15,040 nt of DNA, taken from positions 1-15,040 of the forward strand of contig JNET01032385.1 of assembly GCA_000697455.1 (NCBI GenBank), read 5' to 3'. A model generated the notes under the pieces. That model worked only from the letters and a program-made list of their open reading frames with translations. It was not told where the DNA came from and made no database searches. This stretch comes from Basidiobolus heterosporus B8920 (Eukaryota > Basidiobolomycota > Basidiobolomycetes > Basidiobolales > Basidiobolaceae). Within the stretch, counting starts at the first letter, position 1, and each line of letters opens with the position of its first letter. The position numbers and the translations under genes are program-made. Below are positions 1 through 9,145 of this stretch, piece after piece.

Positions 1-82
1 TCGCAATCCCTCGACACATCATCTCATAGACTGGAACTCCAGAATACACCGCGGAGTATATCTTACTTATATCAACGGACAT
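1..82 (-). CDS. APSES/KilA-N transcription factor, N-terminus only (runs off left edge)
   Basis: Only the first 27 codons lie in the window. On the minus strand the ATG is at 82-80 and the frame is open to base 1. The start of the KilA-N/APSES DNA-binding domain is recognisable: after MSVDISK comes YSAVYSGVPVYEMMCRGIA, matching the opening strands of fungal Res1/Mbp1/Swi4 (pattern IY.A.YSGV.VYE, then G.A). In those proteins this domain sits at the extreme N-terminus and is followed by ankyrin repeats. Together with Swi6/Cdc10-type partners they form SBF/MBF, which drives G1/S transcription from MCB and SCB boxes in the nucleus. The start fits because the domain begins about seven residues in, as in Res1/Mbp1. 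StuA-type APSES proteins have longer N-termini, so the SBF/MBF branch is favoured, but the diagnostic ankyrin repeats are outside the window. Confidence 0.85.
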   Translation of the reverse strand, partial: MSVDISKIYSAVYSGVPVYEMMCRGIA

Positions 83-1029
83 AATATAGACAAAATAAAG
101 AAAAAGTAACTATAGAATATGTTGAGAAGAAAACTTGAAAACTATTCAAAAAAAGGTTAGACAATGAGGGATGTATATACGAAGTGAACACGTCTTTGAA
201 AACAAAAAGAGATTTCCGCAAGAGTTACAACGGAAGAGGGGAGATTGGTAAAATAAATATAAGAAATAAGCTGAATAGTTGATCGGGAGAATCGGATATA
301 CGACTGTGGCACACTAAAAGATGTGTCTGACTGACAACCTAATCCAAGAACCTGTTGAAAAAACAGTAGGTAGTTACTCAAAACAAATGGCGTGCGAGCG
401 TGTGTGTACGTGAAAGTCCGCTCTTGAAAATAGGGTACTTAGAAATCCGAGAAAGTCGAATTGAACTCAAAGATTAATATGAAAAGCAGCTATGAAGGCT
501 CTGCACATAGGGTGTTTACACGTACCCAAACCGTTAGCGTACCAAAGTGGAATGGCGAAATCGATGTGAAATCAATTTGGCGGATGGTATCACCATTGTT
601 GATCTTTGGTACATTCAAAAAATTGACCTAAATCGGTAACTCACGAGGGTTAGAGAACAAAAGCAAAAAAGGGGTGAAAATATTGGATCTGTGACAGAAT
701 TCCAGGCATAAGATAATCAGAAACGCGTCTGTGAAGAATCACATGCCATGCCACAGATAAGAATTGTATAGAAAAGAATGCCAACCAGCCAATACGTTTA
801 TTCCTAGCGACAAATGGAAAATTTGATTGATTTCACTAGCACACCACATGTCAAGGAGAGCATAGAGCATGACAACGAGATCTGATCGCTTCAATCGTCT
901 ATTTATTATTTATATTTATATTATTAGCATTACCCTGTATGCATTTAGTTTGGGATGTATATATGCGTGTGTATATGCGTGTGTATATGCGTGTGTATAT
1001 ATATATAAGCACACACACTAGGTACAAAG
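83..1029 (-). promoter_or_regulatory. Upstream region of the APSES gene, with E2F-like, MCB and STRE-like motifs
   Basis: No convincing gene was found here. Bases 100-350 are purine-rich on the plus strand, so pyrimidine-rich on the strand of the APSES gene, a composition common in fungal promoters and 5' leaders. Visible motifs are TTTGGCGG at 576-583 (fits the E2F consensus TTTSSCGS), ACGCGT at 723-728 (MCB, the MBF site), a CGAAA core at 556-560, and AGGGG at 237-241 and 670-674. The motifs are seen directly; their function is inferred. Confidence 0.45.
961..1018. repeat. 12-bp microsatellite followed by AT and CA runs
   Basis: Three perfect copies of ATATGCGTGTGT occupy 961-996. An alternating AT run follows (about 997-1007), then a CA run (about 1010-1018). 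The AT run could also act as a TATA element for plus-strand transcription. Confidence 0.9.
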
Positions 1030-1059
1030 ATGTCAGGGGATTGTTGGATTCCAGTGTGA

Positions 1060-1302
1060 GCAACTTCATTACGAGAAAAAGCTCCGTATTATGGATGTCC
1101 GTTGATCTATGATAAGGATGAATATGAAATTCACACCTTAGCGCAAGTAGCCCATGAAGCCAAATCACCGACTCACGAGTTGTTCTGCGATCAATGTGAA
1201 CCCTCAGTTATTGCTCAAGTAGGTTTATTTATACTTGAAAAGGAGGTTCGAATAAAATATCCCCAAAATCAAGATCAATATTTGCATCCATTCCTACTTT
1301 GA
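1060..1302 (+). other. Coding-like open frame without a clear start; orphan exon or gene remnant
   Basis: The frame is open from 1060 to a TGA at 1300-1302, only 18 nt before the PTRHD1 start. It reads like protein (a stretch ending ELFCDQCEPSVIAQ, with a CxxC), and a GTAGGT donor-like site follows that point. An ATG at 1030 is in the same frame but a TGA at 1057-1059 separates them, and just upstream the +1 frame (CEQLHYEKKLR) also looks coding. I do not recognise the protein. It may be a last exon of an unresolved gene, a remnant, or part of the PTRHD1 leader. A TATA-like TATTTATA inside it (about 1225-1232) sits where a PTRHD1 promoter element would be expected. Confidence 0.25.
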
Positions 1303-1320
1303 CTTTCCCTTTCTTTCAAA

Positions 1321-1880
1321 ATGGCCGAACCATTATGCATGTTTGTGGTAGTTCGCAAAGACCTTATCAAGGTAACATATGCAACCATGTAATTCGTTAA
1401 TATTACACGTAATCATAAAGTCATTAAACTCCTTGCCTTTATCCTAGTCTTTGGGTTGGCCCTTGGGTAGGTATGTATATCTCGCTAGTTAATACGCGTC
1501 AATAGTTTTGTTAATGTTCTCAACAGTATTATCACCCAAGCATGTCACGCCTCAACCGCTGCTCTATGGACTTACAGAGAAGATCCTAGAACACAGGAGT
1601 ATGTATCCAACCTTGATGGTATGCACAAAGTGGTTTTAGAGGTTAGTCTATGTAAGAATCTTGAAATACTTTCCGTATTTATATTGAAACTTGGCATACT
1701 TTTAAGACAAAAAATTTGAACGGGCTAAATAGTGTTCAGGAGAAGCTAAAAGAGTTGAACGTTCCGTACAAAGAGTGGTTGGAACAGCCTGAAAATATTG
1801 TTACTTGTATTGCAACGGTACCAGTACGAAAAAGTGAAGTAAAAGAAGCATTCAAGAAATGCCAACTATGGAAAAGTTAG
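1321..1880 (+). CDS. PTRHD1: PTRHD1-like peptidyl-tRNA hydrolase-fold (PTH2 superfamily) protein
   Basis: Four exons: 1321-1371, 1448-1470, 1527-1641 and 1707-1880, with introns of 76, 56 and 65 nt; all are GT..AG and phases agree. The product is 120 residues (human PTRHD1 is about 140). It begins MAEPLCMFVVVRKDL, the first PTH2-fold strand. WPLGSIITQACHASTAAL (about residues 22-39) is the PTRHD1 form of the active-site loop and helix. LEQPENI and TCIA follow, as in the human protein, and the segment between VVLE and WLEQ has the same length as in human. PTH2 proteins hydrolyse peptidyl-tRNA stalled off ribosomes; PTRHD1 is a divergent member whose activity is less certain. The start has no good upstream alternative. 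An AATAAA lies at 1904-1909, and ACGCGT at 1494-1499 lies in intron 2. Confidence 0.88.
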
Positions 1881-2066
1881 ATAACGTTGTGCCACAAACG
1901 ACAAATAAATTATTCGTAGTTGTATTTACAGGCTAGATGTCGGAAGAATTCTGAGTGGTAAGTTTTATTCGGTTTGAATAGAGAGATATATGTACATCGA
2001 TAGAATTGAATTCTAGACCAAGACATGAGATCTAGGGAAGTGGTCCCTTTGATTTAAAAAGAAGTA
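1881..2066. terminator. Convergent 3' ends with poly(A) signals on both strands
   Basis: AATAAA at 1904-1909 is placed for the plus-strand PTRHD1 gene, 24 nt after its stop. TTTATT at 1964-1969 is an AATAAA on the minus strand, about 100 nt past the stop of the next gene. Nothing else was seen. Confidence 0.5.
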
Positions 2067-3136
2067 TTACTGGAATGATAGGAGGCGAGGTTTTAACGGA
2101 GACCCATCAATTAAATCTTCCATACGAGCTGGGTACTTGCGACCACGACTAGAAAAACGAATTAAGTTTAAGCTAAAGAGATCAGCAAATATTTAAGTTC
2201 TAGACTTACATGCACATTCCAAATCTAATCGCTGCCAAGTCGACCTTTCTCAATGGTTTTTCGTTGACATCGAATGGATTATTGGGTGACATCTGTGGGC
2301 CCATAAACTTGGTTGTTCTGGTTTTAGTGGTGACTACTTCGACTTGAGGGAGTTCATTAGGTGAGGCAACTGATTGTTCAGAAACGGCTGAGGAATACGA
2401 GGCTAAAGATGAGTTATCTGAGGATGGATCAACACTTTCTGGCGGCATTGTGACAACAATCTCAGTCTTCGTCTCAAGTTGGTCTTCGATTACTTGAGAG
2501 TTTTTGAACACCATCTCAGTGTCCCATAAGAAGCGTGGCTGACACGATAACTCAACATCCTTGAGAACATCCCAAACACTATAACAAGGAACGTTAGATA
2601 ACTGTAAAAAATACTAAGCGATTCAAGCAAGTTTACCTTTGTGCTTTCTCAGAACTAGCAATGCAAATTATCAAAGTCAATAACAGTAGTCAAAAAAGCT
2701 CTTAACTGACAAAAATAGTGGAAAGCGCTCACCTTAAATCAACTCTTTTTTTCTGTGTCACTATCTTTTTTACGTTAGGTAAGGCTGCTTTAGAAGTAAT
2801 ATCGAACGGATTATTCGGTGAGCTTTTAAAGCTATTTACAAAACGTGCGGTTTTGAGTGTGTGTTCACCGGAAGTTGTTTTAACAGTGACCTCTTTAGAT
2901 ATTAATTGTCCAATTTCAGGAACGTTAGGAGCACCAGGCTCTTCGTCTTTCTTGGCTTCTTTAGAATCCTCGGGCTTCGAGGTGGGTTGAGAAGTAGTAC
3001 TCAAAATGGATTCACCTTCTGAGCAACCGCATATGTTTACTCTAGGAGGTGAGAAATAATCACCGACATAAAATGGGTTATTGCCGTGGTCAAGCTCAAT
3101 GCCGCGAGAAGGTTTTCCACACTGTGCACATGCCAT
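2067..3136 (-). CDS. Unrecognised protein with three NNPF motifs, four exons
   Basis: Exons in coding order are 3136-2733, 2654-2637 (18-nt microexon), 2578-2210 and 2148-2067; introns are 78, 58 and 61 nt and all phases match. The donor GTAAGT and a CTAG acceptor define the last intron; CTAAC lies 14 nt before the TATAG acceptor of the second. The 290-residue product has CxxC (C3, C6) and CxC (C36, C38), a possible zinc knuckle, and NNPF at about 19-22, 108-111 and 240-243. NPF is the core ligand of EH domains in endocytic adaptors. The latter two sit in a repeated block, SPNNPFD[IV] followed by K[RK]VDL. The C-terminus is basic with MEDLIDGSPLKP. No signal peptide or membrane segment is evident. 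If read unspliced the gene would be two unlinked frames. A single 154-nt intron skipping the microexon remains possible. I cannot assign a family. Confidence 0.72.
2637..2654 (-). other. Predicted 18-nt microexon of the NNPF gene
   Basis: It encodes the end of one Ser codon, SEKAQ-like residues and the start of another codon. A TGCTAG acceptor precedes it and a GTAAAC donor follows. Being a multiple of three, it can be included or skipped without changing frame. Including it divides an otherwise 154-nt intron into 78 and 58 nt, the size of other introns here. Confidence 0.5.
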
Positions 3137-4224
3137 AGCTAAATATCTGATAAAAGCTCAAGAAGTTGTCCTCAAAGTAGGAACGAAATACAAACTTAAA
3201 TGAAGAAAATACAGCGAACAATTTTACGTCTAATACTCTACAGCTAATATACGAACTCGTACAGCAGGAAATTTTAACACTCGATGGTATGCGAAGAGTA
3301 TCTCTAAAATATATAAGTGAGGGTATTTCAAAGTAGCTGTAGAGTGACCAGGAGTTTCAGTGTCAACTCAACCGAAGAAAAAAAGGATACGATGTGATAA
3401 TGTTTTCAGAGAGGCGTCCGGAACCTCATTCAAAAGATTCGCTGATTTTTTGTAAACAATCAGTGGTGTAAACAAAGTAATTAGACTTGCGATTTATACA
3501 GATCACATAACGTAACTCGACCCTAACCCTTTAATCTCTCCTCTTCCAAATATTTACTGTATCATTTAAGCAGCAACCTAAGGATATTCTGACTTCACTC
3601 TTGGCCCGTAAATCGCTATAGCTACCCCGATTAAATTTAAGTTTCCCGTTAACCCATTGAAGAAATATATTTAATCAATAAGATATATCATCGTAAAATA
3701 TTTAATCAATAAGATAAACAGAATAAGCATTGTATCTTGAATTTCTCGGGAATGTTTTGGAAGTCGATAGACAGGAGAGTGTGAGCAGTGTTAGAAGTGT
3801 TATAAATTTCATCGATGAATTTATTGGAATTTTTCGTTTGACTTAGCTACTAAAAAGGGTTTTTTGTTTCTAATAGTCGATTCTTGATTTTTATCAGTTT
3901 CTTTATTTTCCCCTCTTCAAGCTATATATCTCCCTTTGGTTCCGAACCAACTTCAGTTTCCCAAAGAACCGTTGGAGTCACTACGGATTAAAGCAAATTT
4001 TTTGAAGAGCTCGAGATAGAAGCATAGTACCTTTAGTTTTAGTACTCTTGTTGCTTTTCATTCATATAAAAGGGGATTTTCTCAAGTGGAATTTGGTAGA
4101 TCTAATCCTGTTTTAGCGCTTATTCCAAGAAAGTGGCTTGTTGAAAATTCCATTCTTGTGTAGTTTTCGTCTACGCGTAAAACTTTACACCACATAATTC
4201 CTCTGTTTCGTAACAACAAACCAC
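3137..4224. promoter_or_regulatory. Divergent intergenic region between the NNPF gene and NST1
   Basis: No gene was seen. For NST1, TATAAAAG at 4065-4072 lies about 155 nt before the ATG, overlaps AGGGG (STRE, 4071-4075), and CCCCT (inverted STRE) is at 3910-3914. ACGCGT is at 4173-4178 in the leader. For the minus-strand gene a TATATA run at about 3310-3315 lies some 175 nt upstream. A telomere-like CCCTAACCCT is at 3521-3530. Confidence 0.5.
3667..3716. repeat. Two 19-bp direct repeats at 31-bp spacing
   Basis: ATATTTAATCAATAAGATA occurs exactly at 3667-3685 and 3698-3716, separated by 12 bp. The spacing is about three helical turns, so bound factors would face the same side; that role is inference. 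Confidence 0.85.
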
Positions 4225-7200
4225 ATGACACCTGGCCATAATTATCCACCAGACGAGTCGTTACCTCAACTTTCCGGTTACCCGGAACAACAGAGAGCGA
4301 TAATTTTTAGTCGTGATGGCAGGAAATGTATGAATATTACCATCGCGAAACCACCCACTCCTCCTCTAAATATCGAGCCAGTGGACATTTTTCTAGACAC
4401 TTGTCCACCTCCTGCATCTACTTCTACCAAAAAAAAGAAGAAGAAAACGAGAAATAAGAAGAAAGGTGAGACAAATCAAACCGATTCTTCTTGTACTACC
4501 GAAAATAAGCCCGATGACAGTTTAGAAATGACTGCCGACTCTACCTCAAAACTTACTTCAGAGAAGTCATCATCTACACAACCTACCTTTTCCACTACCA
4601 ACCAACAAAATCGGCCGGAGGAAGGTAGCTCGAAAAAAAAGAAGAAAAAACATGAGGAGTTACAGGCTTCTACTCAAACCCACTCGCATTCTCTTAATAA
4701 TTTTCCCGATGCTTCCAACGATGCTATTTGGAATAGCGACAATAGCGAAGAGCGTCAACGAATTCGAGAGTTTTGGTTGCATCTGGGCGAGGAAGAGCGA
4801 AGAGCATTAGTCAAAGTTGAGAAAGAGGCAGTTCTGCGGAGAATGAAGGAAGAACGAGATCCTTGCCCTTGCACACGTTGTGGTCAGAAAAGGTAACTTG
4901 CACTCAGAAATTTTGTCACTTCACGTTTGGCTACGTATATTCTTACTTAAAGTAACCAATAATCAACTATTTTATTGTATTCATAGACAAGCTCTGGAGG
5001 ATGAGCTAGAAGTATTGTATGATGCATATTACGACGAGCTTGAACAATACGCTAACCACCAGCAGCAATATCTTGCGTGTGAAAACCAAAGTGAGTGCAG
5101 CGAGGAAGAGTACGAGGTTGAGTTTGAGGAAGAGGAAGTGGTGGAGTATGAAGACAGCGATGAGGAAGAGGAAGACACAGAGCATAACAGTGCATACTTC
5201 GATCTTGGTGACAGCTTGAAGATCAAGGGTTGGTTTTGCATTCTAGAATAACTCTTACATATCATCAGCTAACCATTTTCATTACTGATTCAAACAGGAG
5301 GAATACTCACTGTAGCAGATGATCTCATCAAGAACGACGGCAAAAGATTCTTGGCTATGATGGAGAGACTTGCAAATCGGAGTGTACGGAAAGAAGAGGA
5401 CTCGCCAGTAAGCGAACCAAGAGCTCGTGTACACCATGACGAGGATCCACGTAGCTTAAGTGTTGAGGCAGAGATTAAGATTGATGGAGACCGAGGCCTT
5501 GATGTACGTACTTTACATAGGAAGCTTTGTGACTTTTATTCCTAATGCATTCGTATATAGGGAGGAAGTCAAGAGGATCAATCAGTGGATGAAAATCGGC
5601 GAATGTTCCAGGTGTTTGCTGCCCGCATGTTTGAGCAACGGGTATTGACCGCATACCGTGAAAAGGTATTTCTAAATTCTCTGAGAACATCAAAGCGATC
5701 CATTCGTGTTAAACCTGGCCATTTGAAATTCTAGATCGCTCAGGATCGTCAGCAAAAACTACTCCAAGAGCTGGAGGAAGAAAATCGGTTGAAGAAAGAA
5801 AAAGAAGAGCGCAGATTAAAGAAACAGGAGAAAAAGAAAGAAAAACGAAGGTATTTGCTTTTCACTACTAATAAAACCATTTTTAAACATCATTGGAAAC
5901 TAATGTTCCCTAAACCAGACAATTGAAGGAGCAGAAAGAACAGGAGCGTCTAAAAAAAGAAGAAGAACAACGACTAAAAGAAGAGGCTCTCAAGGCTCAG
6001 CGTGAGGCTGAGCGAAAAAAGAAGGAAGAAGAACGATTAAAAAAGGAAGAGAAGCGGAAACAAGAAGAGCTGCAGCGCCAGGAGACAGAGAGAAAAGCTA
6101 AAGCCCAAGAGGAAAAAGCCCGCAAGGAGAAGGAAGCTAAGGAATTAGAAGAGAAGAATCGTCGAGAGCAAGAGGAGAAAAATGAACCAAAAATAAAAGC
6201 AAACTCAAAGGCATCAAGTCAAAATCCGCCAAAATCCAGCACTCCTCAAACAACCTTAACCAACGGTGATCATCTCAAACCAATCGAACCTGCGAATGAA
6301 TCATCTATTTCGAATTCAAGTGTTGACCCCATCGTACCCAACCTGGGTTCTCCAGTGCGTCCGTATTTTCAAGCTGCACAAGCTCCTTATGGGTTCTTCC
6401 CAACTACCCCTTCAGCGCCGTCTCCTTTATACAAGCCGAATAGAATATCTGCTGAATCTGAAAGCGTAACTCGTAAGCTTTCTGAACTCACATTACAATC
6501 ATGCCTCACTGCAGGAATGGAATCTGTCGCCAAATCCTCAAATGGACCAGAAGCCACGTCCAATGTATGCAGTCCCGGCGAAGTAAGCCATAAGCGTAGT
6601 TCAATTTCGGCTGCTACGCTTGAGTCAATATTTTCAGCGCCTAGTTCCACCCTGAGTACTGGAGGTTCATCTAGCAACCACTTTTCTTCAGGGGTTAGTC
6701 CCATCCTCCCTTTTGCCTTGAGCAGGTCTACTACGCTTCCTGTTGGCGATGCAACTGTGACTCAAGCACCCGGAACAAATCCAGGTGTTAGCAAGGAAGT
6801 AAATGGTGGAACAGGAATTAGCACAAATACCTCCCAATCGGAATTTGATGAACTTCCATCCAAAGTGATTCGTCCCCCTCAGTCGAAGATTATCGCAAGG
6901 CCATCTCCAATACAACAGCCTAGAAGCTTGCCCGCATCTTCCGAATACTCCCATCTATCTTCACCAAGCATCGCATCTTTTGGCTTGCCTAAAGTATGGA
7001 ATACTGAAGTAGACAGCCCTCCAGTCTCACATTCTTCCCCTACTACATCGCCCATAAGCCAACCCTCGTCACTATTCTCAGGTCCTTTGTTTGGTTCACT
7101 AATTGGTACAGTATATAGATTCCTATTAAACGTATTGTTAAGCCACTTGCTAAATCTCTGCCTAGATAACCAACCCTCTGCTCCCAATCCACCGCAAGCG

Positions 7201-8064
7201 TTCGACTCGGCCCCAATACCCTCATCATCTCTTCCCATGTCAGGATACAATCCTATGGGCCATGGTTGGAACGCTCCCACAAACGCTTCTGAGTTGTTTA
7301 GGAAAGAAATTGGATCTGACTGGGGATCAAGACAAGGTATTGTAACGTATTTGTCCAAGGATACTTGACTTTGGGCTAACAAGGGTTCAAATACAGGCCT
7401 ATGGTTCACTCATTCCATGGCATCTCAGACGTATAATGACAGCCCGCGTGGATATATACAGGACCCTATGGTATGAACAGCCCTATATATATATATAGAA
7501 ATTTGTGTGCTAAGGCCATATATTTAGGTCGTTCTCTGGGATCAAATTCGACAATCGTACTATCGTCTGGAATCGGTACTCGGTGTTCAGAAATTACAGC
7601 AACTGAATCCACCAAATCTCTATTCACTAACAGAATTGAAGCACACGCATGTGGAACTTTTTGGGGAGAGTGCGATTGATGAAGCCAAGATCTTTGAAGC
7701 TTGTCAAGTTGGTAACCGTTGGAGCCAATCCACTGGACAGGGGCTCTTTATATTCAAGCAAGATCCCTCACAGCCCAATATCATATTGGCACGATTTGAA
7801 GAGCCCATCACGAATCCCTTGCAGCAACCACCAGTCCCTAATCTACCCTCCCTTCCTAGGGGTGCCATTCCAATGGTACATCCTCTCAATCCTCATGCTG
7901 GACTATTCAGTGATGCTTACCTCGATGGTGTCGTGCCGCGCAACTTCCCTGCCCCGAGCAACGCTACCAGTATATTCAGCCAGCTTCCTTCGACATCCTC
8001 ACGGAAAGTAAGCGGACCTTCTTCATCCAACGTTGATATCGGAGTCAATGGTGTACTGTCATAA
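4225..8064 (+). CDS. NST1: NST1 stress-response protein
   Basis: Nine exons: 4225-4892, 4987-5228, 5298-5503, 5561-5665, 5735-5850, 5919-7105, 7166-7336, 7397-7470 and 7528-8064. All phases agree; the product is 1101 residues, near the usual NST1 length. NST1 is a cytoplasmic fungal protein whose yeast form negatively affects salt tolerance. Order: lysine-rich basic tracts (about 70-145); the NST1 signature [18 protein letters not shown] (about 184-203) and [29 protein letters not shown]; an acidic patch (about 265-300); [33 protein letters not shown]; a long charged Glu/Lys/Arg coiled coil (about 385-535); a Ser/Pro-rich region (about 535-920); and a conserved-looking C-terminal block from [12 protein letters not shown] (about 924-1010). 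The intron at 5229-5297 uses the weaker donor GTTGGT but restores the family sequence [10 protein letters not shown]. The intron at 7106-7165 is stop-free and in frame. Confidence 0.93.
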
Positions 8065-8548
8065 TCAGATGTTCTCACCCCCACGAGGCTCCATCTATTT
8101 GTATACTACCTTCTGGACTTACATTACATATGGGTCTTCCTATATATACCTCATTAATTGAACGTTTGTAATTTGTTTTCGGGATTTTTGGATACAGATC
8201 CGTTTTCTATCTTCTGCTCATCTTCCCTGTCTACTCCACTCCACTCCACCCCACTCCACCCCATCCTACTCGACAACCTTCACCTCCATTGTGCAATACA
8301 AAATCTCTGATAATATAAAAAGGGCCAGAAAAATACTAGATAGCCACTTCCTGAATTACTTCATAAAGTCTTCATTCTATCCCGATTTCTCGTTGATCTG
8401 CTCTATCACGTGGTCTCGAGTCGAGCATCATCACAACTTAATATAAAAGGTGATTTTTTTCTTACTGGATATTTTTCGTTGGTGAATCTTACGGCACTTG
8501 TAAATATTACATACACGCGTATCAAGAGTAGTATAGTCAGAAGATAAC
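8065..8548 (+). promoter_or_regulatory. NST1 3' region and RPB9 promoter
   Basis: No gene was seen. TATAAAAAGGG at 8314-8324 and TATAAAAGG at 8442-8450 (107 nt before the RPB9 ATG) are TATA candidates. A CACGTG E-box (Cbf1/Pho4-type site) is at 8407-8412 and ACGCGT at 8515-8520. No clear AATAAA follows the NST1 stop. Confidence 0.5.
8231..8270. repeat. 5-bp tandem repeat, unit CCACY, about 8 copies
   Basis: The block keeps strict 5-bp periodicity: CTACT, CCACT, CCACT, CCACC, CCACT, CCACC, CCATC, CTACT. It is a short pyrimidine-rich microsatellite in the RPB9 promoter region, possibly nucleosome-disfavouring. Confidence 0.85.
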
Positions 8549-9145
8549 ATGGCCACCTTCAAATTCTGTTCAGAATGGTATGCCGGTTTTTAATCACTTC
8601 ACTATCTCATTTCCCACAGGACTTATTATTAGTAAGATATCAAGAAGAAGCAAAGACTAATTAGTTGTTTCTATTTTCTTACTTTACTAAAGCAACAACA
8701 TGTTATATCCCAAAGAGGATCGGGAAAATAAGATCCTTTTGTTTGCTTGTCGTAACTGCGATCACCAAGAAGAATCTGATAACAACTGTGTTTACCGTCA
8801 CCAGATTGTCCACGTGCCTTCGTAAGTTTTTTGGGCCTTTTTTAAAGGGAATGTTCTTCATACGAATGTAGATGTAGCTAACACCTTGTACCTTCAGTGA
8901 ACAAACGATGGTAATGACTGACCTTGGCTTTGATCCCACTTTGGTAAGGAGTTTTACTTTATTTTCTATTTCTTAATATGACACTAATTGAAGTACTCCA
9001 GCCTCGTACCAATATTGCTTGTCCATCTTGTGGCCATACCGAAGCAGTGTTTTTCCAGTCACGCTCACGTCGTCCAGAAACGAAGATGACACTCTTCTAC
9101 GTGTGCTGTAACAACGATTGTAATCATCGTTGGGTATCTGCATAA
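8549..9145 (+). CDS. RPB9: RNA polymerase II subunit RPB9
   Basis: Four exons: 8549-8577, 8693-8821, 8898-8943 and 9002-9145; introns are 115, 76 and 58 nt with matching phases. The product is 115 residues (yeast 122, S. pombe 113). It has two zinc ribbons. The N-terminal one uses C7, C10, C29 and C32 (C10 spans the first splice junction). The C-terminal TFIIS-like one uses CPSC (75-78) and C103 with C108, in [11 protein letters not shown]. The final spacing C-x4-C resembles human POLR2I rather than the C-x2-C of S. cerevisiae. [19 protein letters not shown] is diagnostic. The subunit sits at the Pol II jaw and acts in start-site selection, transcript cleavage with TFIIS and fidelity. The first intron is longer than others in the window and begins after nine complete codons, a common position in fungal housekeeping genes. 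Confidence 0.97.

Noticed and set aside
1-84. Plus-strand open frame at the left edge
   Set aside because: The minus strand gives a clear KilA-N domain start over the same bases, so the plus frame is a shadow.
157-381. Minus-strand 74-codon frame in the APSES upstream region
   Set aside because: Low-complexity, aromatic-rich product typical of reading a purine-rich tract backwards; no splice or domain support.
899-1168. Minus-strand 89-codon frame across the microsatellite
   Set aside because: Does not start with ATG and its YTRIYTRIYTRI part is just the 12-bp repeat translated.
2718-2990. Plus-strand 90-codon frame opposite the NNPF gene
   Set aside because: Antisense to exon 1 of a gene whose splice sites and repeated motif support the minus strand.
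3521-3530. Interstitial telomere or chromosome end
   Set aside because: Only about two repeat units and ordinary single-copy genes on both sides.
5029-5265. Minus-strand serine-rich frame
   Set aside because: It is the antisense of the acidic GAG/GAA codon run in NST1 exon 2.
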